Of a stretch of 64,000 bases of DNA, positions 12,668 through 25,000 are shown piece by piece. Source of the stretch: Luscinia megarhynchos. Taxonomy: Eukaryota > Chordata > Aves > Passeriformes > Turdidae. A program made the position numbers and the translations under genes. Where the stretch lies: positions 186,001 to 250,000 of the forward strand of contig CM067584.1 in NCBI GenBank assembly GCA_034336665.1. The letters run 5' to 3'. The notes beneath the pieces are model-generated. The model was not told where the DNA came from and made no database searches. It was given only the letters and a program-made list of their open reading frames with translations. The number at the start of each line of letters is the position of its first letter. Position 1 is the stretch's first letter.

Positions 12668-12706
12668 TTTTTTTTTTTTTTTCTTCTTTTTTTTTCTTTT
12701 TTTTTT
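12668..12706. repeat. T-run on the plus strand, A-rich run in SLC23A2 mRNA
   Basis: About 39 bases are nearly all T with three C interruptions. In the mRNA this is an internal oligo(A), 131-169 nt past the stop codon. Confidence 0.9.
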
Positions 12707-12836
12707 AAACCTGTCTCAGCTCTGGTTCCAGAATTTAAATGCAGATATACAAAACATAGATTTTAATGCTTCTTAATCAGCAAGAAACTGCAAATACATC
12801 TTTGACTACAACTAGATAATATAATTTCAGCTAAGG

Positions 12837-13069
12837 CTATACTGTAGCTTCTGAGTCTTCATCTGAACTCCTGCAGTTACTGCTTTTCCTGAAGCCTTTC
12901 CATGTGTATCCCATGAAGGTGGGGCTGATGGGCAGGAAGCTGAAACATCTGTATTTTTTAATGAAGTTCATGCCAAAAGGCAGATCATATGTTTCCATGC
13001 CATCCAAGGATTTGCTTCCTTTACCAACCCCTTTCTTCCATTTCCGTATTCCCCTTTCTTCAGGGCTTC
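12837..13069 (-). CDS. SLC23A2: SLC23A2 coding exon 15, C-terminal tail and stop
   Basis: This exon encodes the end of Gly573, residues 574-649 and the TAG stop at 12839-12837. The cytosolic tail is basic, then aromatic and serine-rich: [46 protein letters not shown]. The acceptor is TTTCTAG|GA. The exon continues without a break into the long 3' UTR. Confidence 0.96.
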
Positions 13070-16000
13070 CTAGAAATCAAAATAAAAGGAGAAGAAAATA
13101 TATCTATATCTATGTATCTATATGTCTATGTATCTATATCTATATCTCCAGGGATATCTTTATATGAATACACAGGCCTAAAGGAGAGCCTGAAAGAAGG
13201 AAGAAAACATCAAGGCTCAGCCACCAAAGATCTTCCAGCCACAAAGATCTTCCAGACTCCTCAAAAAGTGAAAGACACCTTATTTATTTTGTAACCGGAA
13301 ATCAAGGCAAATTTTTCCTCTTGAATGGAAGCAGGTTTGGATCTCAAAGTCAATTTTACTCTGTCTCCTGGAGACCGGTTTGGATTTAATCAGCTCTCTT
13401 AGGGATTTAATTTTAACTTGGGAATGATTTCAGGTGTTCTCAGGGGAAGGGAAGGCAGGTGTAAGGACTCTGCTGCTGCTGTGGGAACAGGCAGCCCCAA
13501 GGCAGGGATCCTGCTCCTGCTCTGGCCCAGGGATGCTGCAGGCAGCAGGAAGGACTCAGGCTCACCTGGGATGGTGTTATCCAGGATAAAGGCGACGCAG
13601 CCCCCGACGAACATGGCAGTGGTGAGCAGCACGTTCAACACCTGATCAATGCCTGCTATTCCTGCAGCAACAGGGAGAACCTGGCTGGGCTCTGGGTCAC
13701 CCACACCCTGCTGATCCACACCCAGGCCAAGCAGAAGCACTGAGCTCAAGGGAGGGATCTGCTCCACAAGGGCTCTGCAAGCTCATGGGGTTGGTGCAGA
13801 AGAAGCACCACCACGGGACATTGTTCCCCAAAATGCAACCTCAGAATTCTCAGTTGCTCACAAAATGTCACCAAACACTATTTTAGTTCCTACTGCAGAC
13901 ACAACTAATCTGAACTAAGCAGAAACTCGTGAAATGGAAAAAGAAACGTTCCGATTACGAAATTGTGGGGACTGAAATACTTCTTTTTATAAATCTTTAC
14001 TCTTTAAAGGGGCAAGAATTCATAGCCCCAGTTATGAAAGAACACTGCATTAGCCACATAAACCTTGAAGGATCTACTTTTCTAACCACTCACAGCAGGA
14101 CAGATATGCCCTTAAATCCTGGTCTGAAGGCACAGTGGAAAGAAAAGTCAGTTAATATTTTGTTTAAAAAGCCCCAAACAAATCCAAAGCAGTGAAATAT
14201 TTCCTTTGAATCCATCTCTGGTGAGTGGCAGGACCACTGGTGAGGGGAACATTAAAACAGAAAACCTTCTCAGTGAACTCCTCAAAGCTACAATTGGATT
14301 AACAGTCTGCAAAGGAATTCACTAAAATTAAAATTCACACTCAGAACATGTCTGAGTGACAAAAACTTGCAACCCCCAAACAATTCCCCACCTTCCAAAC
14401 TTTGCCTTGGTGTTTCCCCTTAATCTTTTAACATCATTTACAGGTCCCATTCCCCTTTCAGTTTTTCTTTCAGCCTGGTTGGTAAGTGCCTTCTTCCACT
14501 GTTCTACAATGCACCCAGAGAAAGCAGGAAAGCTTCAGCTGGAACGTTCCCTGCAGGTCTCAACCTCCCAGTGAATTCTCTGAACATACACACAGCTTGT
14601 CTGGACCTTCACTGTCTGCATAGTTTGGGTTTTTTCTCCACAATTTGAGTTTCCTCTCACTGACCCTCAGCATTACTCTGCACCTGGATGGATTCTCCAT
14701 GAATCCAGATTAGCAGCTGGTTTTGTGGCATCCTCAGAGACCAGGGCTGAATGCAAATCAGGGCTGTGCTAACACTGAAACAAGGCACAAATGTTGCTGT
14801 GAAGGAGCAGGAGGACATACCAGTGACCAGGGGGTTCTGCCTGAGATAGCTCGGGAGGACGAGCCCGAAGAAGATGGAAAACCCGAGCACGAAGAGATTC
14901 CGGGAAGAATTCAGATCGATGAACTGCAAGTTTGACAGACCCACGGCCGTGATCATCCCTAAACACATAAAAACCAGCTTGAAATAAAGTCTTTTCCTTC
15001 AAAAACCAGGACAGCCCAATGCTGAGAAGCAGCAGAGAGGAGCCCCGAGCCCCCTTACCGAAGAGGGTGCAGAAGAGCGCGCCCAGCACGGGGTCGGGCA
15101 GCGAGGCGAACAGCGCGCTGAACTTGCCCACCATGCCCAGCAGCAGCATGAAGGCTGCTCCATACTGGATCACCCTGCGGCTGCCAACCTGCAGGGAAAC
15201 ACACAGGACACTGGCTGAGGGCTGCACTCAGCCCAGCCTCTCACCTGCTCTTGCTTTTCTTCGTCAGTTTTCATTTCAGCTCCTTCCCATTCCCTCTCAT
15301 TTGAGCTCGTGTTTTGTTTTGGTGCTGGAGGGCTCAGCCAAGCACAGCTGCCCCAGGCCAGCCCTAAAACCATCTGGAACTGCCACAAGCACCCGGAAAT
15401 GTGGTGCAACCCAGCCAAGAGAGAGAAAGCAAAATGGACAAACCACAGGGAGGAGAGATGGCAAATGGAAAAAAGAAAATTAATTCTGTCTGCTACTGCC
15501 CCTGGACAGGGGAATCCATTGAACAGTTACCAAGTGTGGTGGTTTGTAATGACACCAGCTCACAGCAAGGAGGTGCAGGATTTTTAGACTTAGATTAGCA
15601 GCTGGTTTGTGACATCCTCAGAGACCAGGGCTGAATGCAAATCAGGGCTGTGCTAACACTGAAACCAAGGGCCTGCACTTCCTTCCCAGTTTTATTTTAA
15701 GCATTTGAAATTCAAGCAGTGGTTCTCTGTGGTGCAGGGGTGCTGGATAAACCTGAACAGTTGGTATTTTAACACACTTCTGCTGCCATAAGAGGTGCCC
15801 CAGGGCCAACAAAAACTCCTTTACATTAAGGTGGTTTCTAGAAAAGTCCTTTGCAGGTCCCCTGGCACAGAGCATGAAGGCTCAAAAAGGAAATAATCAT
15901 TTGTTCATCATGTGTGACTGAGCTAAATGAGTGAAATGAGAAACAACAGATCCAACAGGTCTGAGGAGGGGCAAAGTCCTTCCTTGCCCCACATTCTTCA

Positions 16001-19000
16001 CTGCTGAGCTCCAGGTGAGCTTCTCTCCCTGCAAACAGAAGCTACACCATGAACTGGAATTATAACAGAATTCAGCTGGCACCTTTCTACTCTTTATAAA
16101 GATATTCACTTCTGCAGAGTCACTCAGATCTTGCCCTGCAAATCTCTTCCTGCCAGAAACTGGCACATTTTCTTTGAAAACCTTCATGATAGTGACATTT
16201 ATTTACGCAAACAAATTAAGCTCCTCTGGCAAGCTACTGAAAACATCCCAGGCAGCATTTAGCTCAGGTTCTGTATTTATTCCCAACACACACACTTACA
16301 GTGATTATTCTGGAGTGCATCAAATGGTACCTGGTGCCTCCATTTCAGCATCACCACTATGGCAAGAGCTGCTTTAGCCCCAGCTAATCAGAGTTAATTG
16401 ATCTTCCTCTCATCAAGTAAAATACACACTGGCTCAAAGACCTTGCAGCACCTCCATCCAGCTGCATTTAAATTCTAAGAGTAATTACATACCAATTTCA
16501 AGGGAGGGAAATGCCCTGGGATCAGCAGCACTGACGATTTCCCCTCCCAAATCAACAGCAGAGCATCTCTGTGCCAAAATTCTATCTGAAGCTGAAAAAC
16601 TCCGGATTTTGGGGAAGGAATATGTGGCAGGGGAACAAGAGCAAAGCCTGTTGCAGAGGCAGCCAGCTATGGCAATCTGGGCAGCTCCAGCTCCATTCCC
16701 TGCCACAGCTGCCCCTCCAACTTTCCACTGCTCCAGCATGAAATGCACACTCATTTCTGTGGGCTGCTCATAACAAAAACCGGCTGTTAATTCATCTCAA
16801 CCCCCATGAAGTAACAACAGAAAGGGAGCAGAATAGAATAATACTTTCTTTAAGCACTTTTTTCTGACCAAAACCTCTCCTAGGAGATTTCCTTTAGCAG
16901 CTGGATGGTGACTGGTACAGACAGCAGATGGTGCTGTTAGTGTTGAATTGCACCCTGAACCCAGCAGAATCTCCCTTTGTGCAGCAGAAGGAATGGCTGA
17001 GGACAAATCTATCCTTTATATGGGGGATCAGGCCACGGGGATGAGTTACACGTATTTTCTATCCCTGCACAAAGGATTTATGATCCCCATGTCAAACACC
17101 CAACAAGATGTTATTCCATGATAAATAAAAAAGAACATAAATTACGTTATTTACAACATAAATCACTTATGGTAAGTCACACAATGCTGCTGCTGCTATT
17201 TCTTACCAAGGTTAAATTAACAATATCAGGCAGATCTCTGCAGCCCAAGGCTTCCCAGCTCATCCAGGCACAGATCCAGCCCCACACATGAGCAAAGGAA
17301 TTCCTCAAGCACTCACACATTTTGTTGAGTACGTCAGGAGAAATACTTAAACCCCTAAGCCTTAAACCCAAACATCCAGGGTACATTGAACTGTGCCATG
17401 ACCCTGACTGCAGCCCCTGTGCCAGTGCAGTGTCCCAGTACAGACACAGATAAAGCCCAAGCACTTCCCATTGCATTTTACTGTGTTTGAGGCATTAAAA
17501 AGTCACTTCCTACTGATGCTTTCAGAGCAAAGACATCCAAAAAGCACCAATTTCTACAGAGTTTACAGTGATTATGCCTCAACTCAAACCACCCCAGAGC
17601 CCTGGAATGCTGTCTGGGTTTCCAAGAGACAGTTTGTGCAGCACCATCTGCTTTATGTGGATTCTAACTACCTTTTACTGTGAATAAAATGATTTTTGAT
17701 GTACAAGAATGCATTTCTCTCAGACAAGAGCTGGTACAGACAGTCAGGTACACTCAGAATGATCTGGGAAGTTTGTCTGCACAGGAATGGAGCAGACCCT
17801 CACCTTTGTGATGCCCAGGACCCCAATGTTGGGGCTGGAAGAGGTGGATCCATTCCCTGTCCCAAACACTCCATCCAGAACACAGGAGAGACCCTCGATG
17901 AAAATCCCCCTGGAAACCCCAAAAACAACACAAGAGTCACGTTGGTACAGTGATTATTTTGGAGTGCATCATTTGGATTCACTGGGATTCACTGGGAGGG
18001 TGTTTCATGGCTGAATGCCACAGGGGCATCTGTTCCATGATGGAATTATTGTAATTCATGTTTCAAGCTCCAACACACCTGGAAAACACACTGGAGTTCT
18101 GTTTCCTGAGTCTTAGATCCCCACATTCTTAAAGTGAGGAAATTATATAAAAAATTCACTTAAAACTTCAGAGCTGCTCTTTGTTTCTAACTGCATTCCA
18201 GGTGATTTTGACCATCCCAATTCCAGAACCAGTTCAGAGTTCTATCCCTATGGAAATTGTGCCATTAGCTTTCACAGATTCCAGTCGGAATAAGACTGGG
18301 ATCCAAATGCCCCATCTGTAACACACCAACCCAAGGTGACAGCTCCATCCTGGATCTCAGATCCATGGCCCTTGCATTTGACCAAATTGCAACATTTCAT
18401 CTCAGAGCACATCCCTGTCTTATCCCAAGGGGGGAAAACCAGCAAAAACCTAACGAGCCTGAGCCATGAAGTCTGAGTGGTTTGGACAAACCTGTTGATG
18501 GCATGGATGGGTGGAGGAGGAGCACAGGAGAGCCTGGCACAGGCGTAGTAATCCCCGATGGACTCGATGATGCTGGCAACGACGGCGCTGAGCATCCCGA
18601 TCACCCCCGCGGCAGAGATGGTGGGCAGCCCCCATTGGACTGTGGAGAGAAGAAAACTGAAACCTCTGCTGCCCCAGGAAACAGCCTGGGTATCAAACTA
18701 ACAGAAATCTGATGGAATTGTGGAATGGCTTGTGTTTTAGGATCTTTTTAGGATCACAGAGTGCTGTTCCCCCAGCACTGCTCAGGCCACAGCTGGCCCT
18801 GTCCCCAAGCATCACATCCTCCACACTGCTGCTGAATCCCCCCAGGGATGGGGATTCCACCCCTGTTCCAGGGCTGGGCAGCCCTTCTGGGCAAGAAATG
18901 TTCCCCAATATCCACCCAGAGCTCCCCTGGCTCAGCCTGAGGCCGTTCCCTCTCCTCCTGTCCCTGTTCCCTGGGATAAGATCCCAAATCCCACCTGGCT

Positions 19001-22000
19001 GTCCCCTCCCGTCAGGGAGTTGTGCAAAGCCAGCAGGGCCCCCCTGAGCCTCCTTTTCTCCAGGCTGAGCCGCTTTTCAGCTCCCTCAGCCCCCTCCTGG
19101 GGCTCCAGCCCCTTCCCTGGACACGCTCCAGCCCCTCCGTGTCCTTGCCCTGAGAGGCCAGAACTGACCCTGGCATTGAGGTGGGGCCTCCCCAGTGCCC
19201 AGCACAGCCCTGGGCACTGTTTATTTATCTGATGGAAACGACAAACTCCCTTCACTCTAACAAAGTCTGGCAAGTTCAAGGAGATGAAAGGAGCAAAGGA
19301 AAAACCGCCAAAGCAACTGCTTTGATCACACTTGGAAAAATCCCAGAGAACCATAAAACCCCACTAAAAAAATTCCTCCTGTTCAGGAATCAGGAATTTG
19401 AGCTACAGCGTGTGAGAAAACAATTGTGGCCAGTGAGGCAAATGCCACTTAATTATTATTGCTCCAAAAATTCACTTTGGTCACAAGTTTAGTGTACCAA
19501 AGAGGATGGCAACAACCAGCTCTGATCACTGCACAAACACCTCCCAGCTCCAAAGTTTTGTAGTAGAGAAAATAAGATTAATTTAAGCCTGCAGAAAAGC
19601 CTGGCAGGTTTTTCCACAGCAATTGCCTTGAAGCTTTTATCTCTTTGAAATAGATGAGTCTCCTGCAACAAAGGGATCTTCAGTCACACAAGAGTGAATG
19701 AAGCTCACAAATATGAAAGGGCTGATCAGGGTGGGGAAAGTTTTCATCCTCTTCTTTCCCAAAAGCTTCTATTCTTCATCTGCTGCTTTAGAAGTGGTTT
19801 CTTTTAAGAACCAACGCATAAGGAAAACCACAACGAAGCTGCCTCATCACAATGTGGTGGCATAGCTGATAATTCCTATAATTCTATTCTAAAAGAACAT
19901 TATTCCCTAATTACCCCGTTAATTTCTGAAGGGTGAACCAGTTGTGCAATCTCATGCCATAAACCCAGCCTTTACCAGCTTTAAACTTAAGAGGTGGCCA
20001 ACATAAAAATGCATCCAAAAAGGTTGTGTAAAGTGTTTGGTGCTCTCTTGTAAATAATTTCATTATCCTCTGATAAGCAGGGCCTGGCATTCTCTGACTT
20101 GCCTGCTCCAGCACTGCCTTGGCAAGTCAGGGCATTTTTCTGCCAGTAACAGTCGTGCTCGTTCAGGAATGGGTGTGTTTGGGGCAGGGAAGTGCAGCAA
20201 CCTGGGAGAAGCTCCCCACGAAAGTGATTCTTTACCCAAGGAGAGTCAGCAGAGCTGTAAAAACCTGTCCCTGGTATTGTACAACATTAACAGGATTGCC
20301 AAGGACAGATAAACCAGCCAGTCCTTGGATTTCCACGTTATAGATACAATCACTTGTTATCAGAAGAGTCACCCACATAAATCCTGCAAACTGCAGTTCC
20401 AGAACCTCAGCCTTCCTTGGGTGAGACGTTAAGGTAGAAACTGAAGAGGAAAACAAGGAAAAAGCACCATTCCCACCCAGAAATAATGGGAGTGGTGTGT
20501 GTTAGAACTGCATGATGGAGAGCAGGGACCCCGTGCACTGTCCCAGGCTGGACGCATGATGCAGAGGTGCACCATCCACCATCCCAGCGCTATGGGATGC
20601 AGCAGTGAGAGAGGCAGAGAGCTGCTGGAACACGAGGCAGGGCAGTGCTGTGGGCAGCAGGCACTTACAGGGGTAGGGCACCTTGAACCAGGGCGCCACC
20701 AGCAGCACGCCGCGGCGCGCGTCCGTGCGCGCGTAGAAGCCGTACTTGGAGCTGTCCGGCGGAAACACGTCCGTCACCGTGAAGATGAAGCACAGCAGCC
20801 ACGACACCAGGATGGCCAGGATGATCTGGGGAGAGCAGCAGACACAGATAAAGGAACTCTCAGTGCCCATTGGGATGTGCTGCAGGGCTGTGAGTCTGAG
20901 TGAGCAGTAAATCCCACAGCAGAGCTGCAAGGCGCTCCCCCCGCCCCAGGAAGGGGCTCTCACAAAATCCTGGCAAGCAGACCAAGCCCCTTCTCTCTTA
21001 AAGTCTCCAAATGGGCACTTGAACAAACTGGGGAATTAGTCTCAGTTTCACCAGGGGCAGGGGAGCTGTTTAGGTAAAAGGAGATGGTTCAGGATCTGGT
21101 ATCAGCAGCTCTGAGGGCTCCGTTTGGGCTCTCTGTGTGCACAAACATCCCCTCCCCTCTGCCCTTCCCTCCATCACTGCAACAGCTCCTCAGTAGAGGC
21201 AGACACCAGAGTGGCCACAAAATCAGAATATTTCCTGTGGCCAACAAGCCATTATGTTTCCAATAAATCTATTTAAGCTTTTATCTCACCTTCGTCAAGA
21301 AAAATCAACCCCCTCCAAAACAGAATTTTTTTTTTTTTTTATCTAAGGAAGAACAAGTTCAACGACTTACAGGGAACATCTTGAAAAGCTGCAGCCTGTA
21401 TGCTGTCCATCCTTTCTTGGATTTATAAATGGGCAAGGGAAATTTGACATTTCTGGCATACTGAGAAAACAACAATACTAGGAAAATAGTCCTGAGGAAA
21501 AAAGGAGGAAGAGGGTGGGACAAGAGAGAAATGTCATTAGCACCAATATATGATAAATTCTTCTCAGCACAAACCTCTTCAGACTCTTTGGACACAAAAC
21601 ATAAATGCAGATTTTCAATTTAAGCAGACAAGGCAGAAAAATGATTACAATTATTATTCCTCAAATGCCAGAAGAGAATTTGAATTCCTAAAGTGCTGCA
21701 AAACTCAGCAGCTGCAAGCAGATAAAATGAATCAGGAACAGGCCCAGACTGAAGGAAGGTTTTCAGTTAAAATTCCTGTGCTGCCCCTTCTTTCCTCCCA
21801 AACTCCACCTGTGATCAAGGGTTGCTCTGTAAAGCACAAAACTTGCTGCCAGCAACTGGGAACAAACAGGAAAACTGGAGGCCTGCATACATGTAAAAAT
21901 TTAATTTTTGCATTTCAAAATTTGCATGAAACTCCAAAGCACTTGAAACAATTCTGTCAGGGCAATTTTTCTGTTCTTCAGAATCTATTTTTTTCATTAT

Positions 22001-25000
22001 GAATCTTTCACTGAATAGCTGCAAATGAAGCAGAATCCCCAAGATTTGCTGCAAGTGCAGTTCATCAATATTAGATATCTCAATTACTATGCACTCTCCC
22101 CCCCAGTGAAGCTGCCAAGCTTCTCTAGTCATTAAAAATTAATTTTTACAGCTAAAATAAGCCCCCACTGCACTGAAAAATCAGAAGCCAGGGCACGTTG
22201 CTCAATTCTGAACAAGCCAAGCCAGCTCTGCTCTGAAAGGGCCTCCCAAAGACTGGAGCTGTCTGAAGAAGCAAAGCTCTGCTGAAATCTGAGATTATGT
22301 TTTTATCAGCTGACTTGAAAAATAAAAAGAGGATTTTCAGCCTCTCTCCCTCTTCTGCCCCACATCAGACACAAACCAGTTTTCCTCAATCTCCAGGAAC
22401 AAGGAGGGGCATTTACAGCTCTCAGCACTCCTGGAGAAAAGCAAAATGCATCCCTTTTCCATGCAGGAAACTCCACATCTCCCCCAAAATCCGCCACGGG
22501 AAGATGGGCTCCACTCCCTCACACACCAGCCCTGAGGACAGGGAGTTTTGGATTTTATTTAGTACAGAGTTGTTAAAAAAAAAAAAATCTAATATTCTAT
22601 TATTGCAATGAATTTTCTACTGGCTGCAGGGCAGAGGGGCTGTGAAACAACACCAAATCCTTGATTGCCCCAGGAAAATTTGGATAAAAAGGAAAGCCCA
22701 ACTCAGGAATAATTCCCCTTTTTACAAACCACAATCCAAAGTGTCTCATAAATAAAGCAGCCATGGAACAAGTCAGGTCAGGAAAGTGGGAAATAAGGAA
22801 TCCTGTCCACCACAGACACCCCCAGCTCTGCCACAGCTGATTCTGCAGGGCCAGGGGGAAATCCAGGACCTTGATCTCATCTCACAGAGCTGGGAGTCAA
22901 CTTTGAGTGGCTCCCCACAGCTGTGGAGTTGTTTGCAACAATCCAGTGCACATTCTTGCATGGCAGAAGCCAGAAATACTTTATTGACTGGGTAATATTT
23001 GAATCCTGCTCCTGAATTGATTTTTTTTTTCCATCTGCAAAAACGTCAACTTTAATTACACGTTTCCATGTCCAATTCAAAGATCTGCTTGATTCACTTA
23101 ATGTTGGTCCCAACTTGCACAGAATTTGTTTTACAGGCAAATAAAACGTTCCTCTGGATCAGCTGCTTAATAGAATAGAATCACCAAAATACTCATGATG
23201 CCAACATCCAAGATAAAAGAGAATTAAAGAGACCTTTTAATCATAAGCTGCACTTACAGAATACTTTACATGTTCAAAGCACAGTGCAAACAGATTAGTG
23301 AGATCACAATCTGATCTCATCAAGGCATTCCTCCTGCTCCCAGAGCCAGCACAGCCGGGTGCTGCACATGGAACAGCAACTGCTTCAGCCTCTTTCCTCC
23401 CTAAAATGGGATTCCAGCCCTATTTGGGCTTTTACTTACCCACAGGGGAAGTTCTGTCTTCTCTTTGTCTCATTTCCCTCACTTACTCCTTTCCATTCTT
23501 TCATTTCCCTGGCCCTACAGCTGATGGCACACATTCCCTGAAATTCCCTCTAAATGCCTTGTTGTCCCCTTGACAGGAATCTCTCTGCTCATGGCTCAGC
23601 AACTGGTGGTGTTTATGGCAATACTTGTACCCTCTGCCATCATACAAATTAATTTCTCTTGGGCAGAGGTAAGCAAATCAGTACCAATAGCAGAGGGACC
23701 AGCACCATCAGTGGTATTTACCTGCTGCTGCAGGAGAGGAAACAGGCAATGCCAGCCCAGAAATACAAATTGTTCACTGGATTTCCTCTCTCTAGTGTTT
23801 GATAAATCAGCACTGAACTCCATCTGGCAAATGGCTCCCAGATCAACTCCTGCTTTATAAAATTCTGCTCTCCACATTTCATTTATGGCCACTGTCCTTT
23901 CCCCTCTCTTTGAGTTCATATTATCATGGAATGGTTTGGGTTGGAAGGTACCTTAAAACCCATCCAGTTCCATGGAGGAACCATGGGCAGGGACACCTCC
24001 CACAATCCCAGGCTGCTCCAAGCCCTGTCCAACCTGGCCTTGGACACTCCCAAGGATCCAGGGGTGACCACAGCTGCTCTGGGGCCTCCCCACCCTCCCA
24101 GGGAAGGATTTCTTCCCAGGGAAAAGTTTCTTCAAGCAACTCCCCTGACCTGCTGCTGCCTTTATTCCCACACTCCCAGCTGACCTTACCCAGACTCACC
24201 CACACTCGTGCTCGTGCTGTTTCTCCACTGGCAGCACGCTGCCTCTGGCTCTTCCCCAGCACCCCCCAGCTGTGGCTGCCCAGCAGGAGCCCAGGTACTC
24301 ACAGCATGGCGATGCCCCAGTGCTTGCCAGCTCGCTCTCCTGCAGCCTGGAAGCCCGAGAGGCCGATGAGGGCCACGGTGGGGGTGATGGTCAGGGGGCC
24401 GATGTAGCGCAGCAGAGCCCCAGGCAGCCCCAGCAGCCCAATCACCACCTCGATCAGCGAGGACATGATGATGGCACCTTGGATCTGAACACACAACAGG
24501 GCAGAGAGGCAGCTCAGTGCAATCTGACAGCAAAGCCACACCCTTTGTTTTTCTGCTCTGGATTACAAACTGCAGTTAAAAGAATTCAGTGACACAGAAG
24601 AACTCAGCAATTTATTTTTTTTTTCGCCATAAAACAGCTCATTATGTTTAAGTGACTTATTGCTTTAAGCATAACACTTATGGTTTTCTCCACAAAACTA
24701 TTACACAACAGACCAGTGGGCCAGTCTGGAAGCTGTGTGGAAAGCACATCACACTGTCAGACAGGAGACCTGGGGTCCAGGCTAACCTTTAAGCTCTCAG
24801 ATCGAACGGCAAGGGTTGGTGCGCCACGAGGTGATGCTCCTAGCTCCTAGGGGCAGAGTGTGTGCTGCATTGGTCACAAGTGCTCCTTAGAAGCTGGATT
24901 AGAGCAGCGTTGTGGTCTCAGGAGACTGTCAGCCCTCTTGGCTGCAGGGCTCTTGGCAGGATGTAGCTATGGTTTGAACATGGGGAAGAGAGAGGGGTTG

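Larger units (their letters stand above)
8375..12836 (-). other. SLC23A2: SLC23A2 3' untranslated region
   Basis: About 4.4 kb lies between the stop codon and the distal polyadenylation signal, close to the length of the human 3' UTR. I see no intron in it. In mRNA sense it carries an A-rich run 130-170 nt after the stop (plus-strand T-run 12668-12706), a long C/U-rich tract (10167-10320) and AU-rich sequence near the end (8400-8700). The distal end is inferred from the AATAAA and from the change to CR1 sequence beyond it, not from transcripts. Confidence 0.75.

Noticed and set aside
15535..15590. Possible retroviral LTR start (TGTGGTGGTTTG)
   Set aside because: There is no partner LTR, no CA end at a sensible distance and no polymerase or capsid frame nearby.
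24760..24830. Possible MIR- or tRNA-derived SINE (GGAGACCTGGGGTCCAGGCT)
   Set aside because: The match is a short stretch only. I could not see A and B boxes or a second supporting segment.
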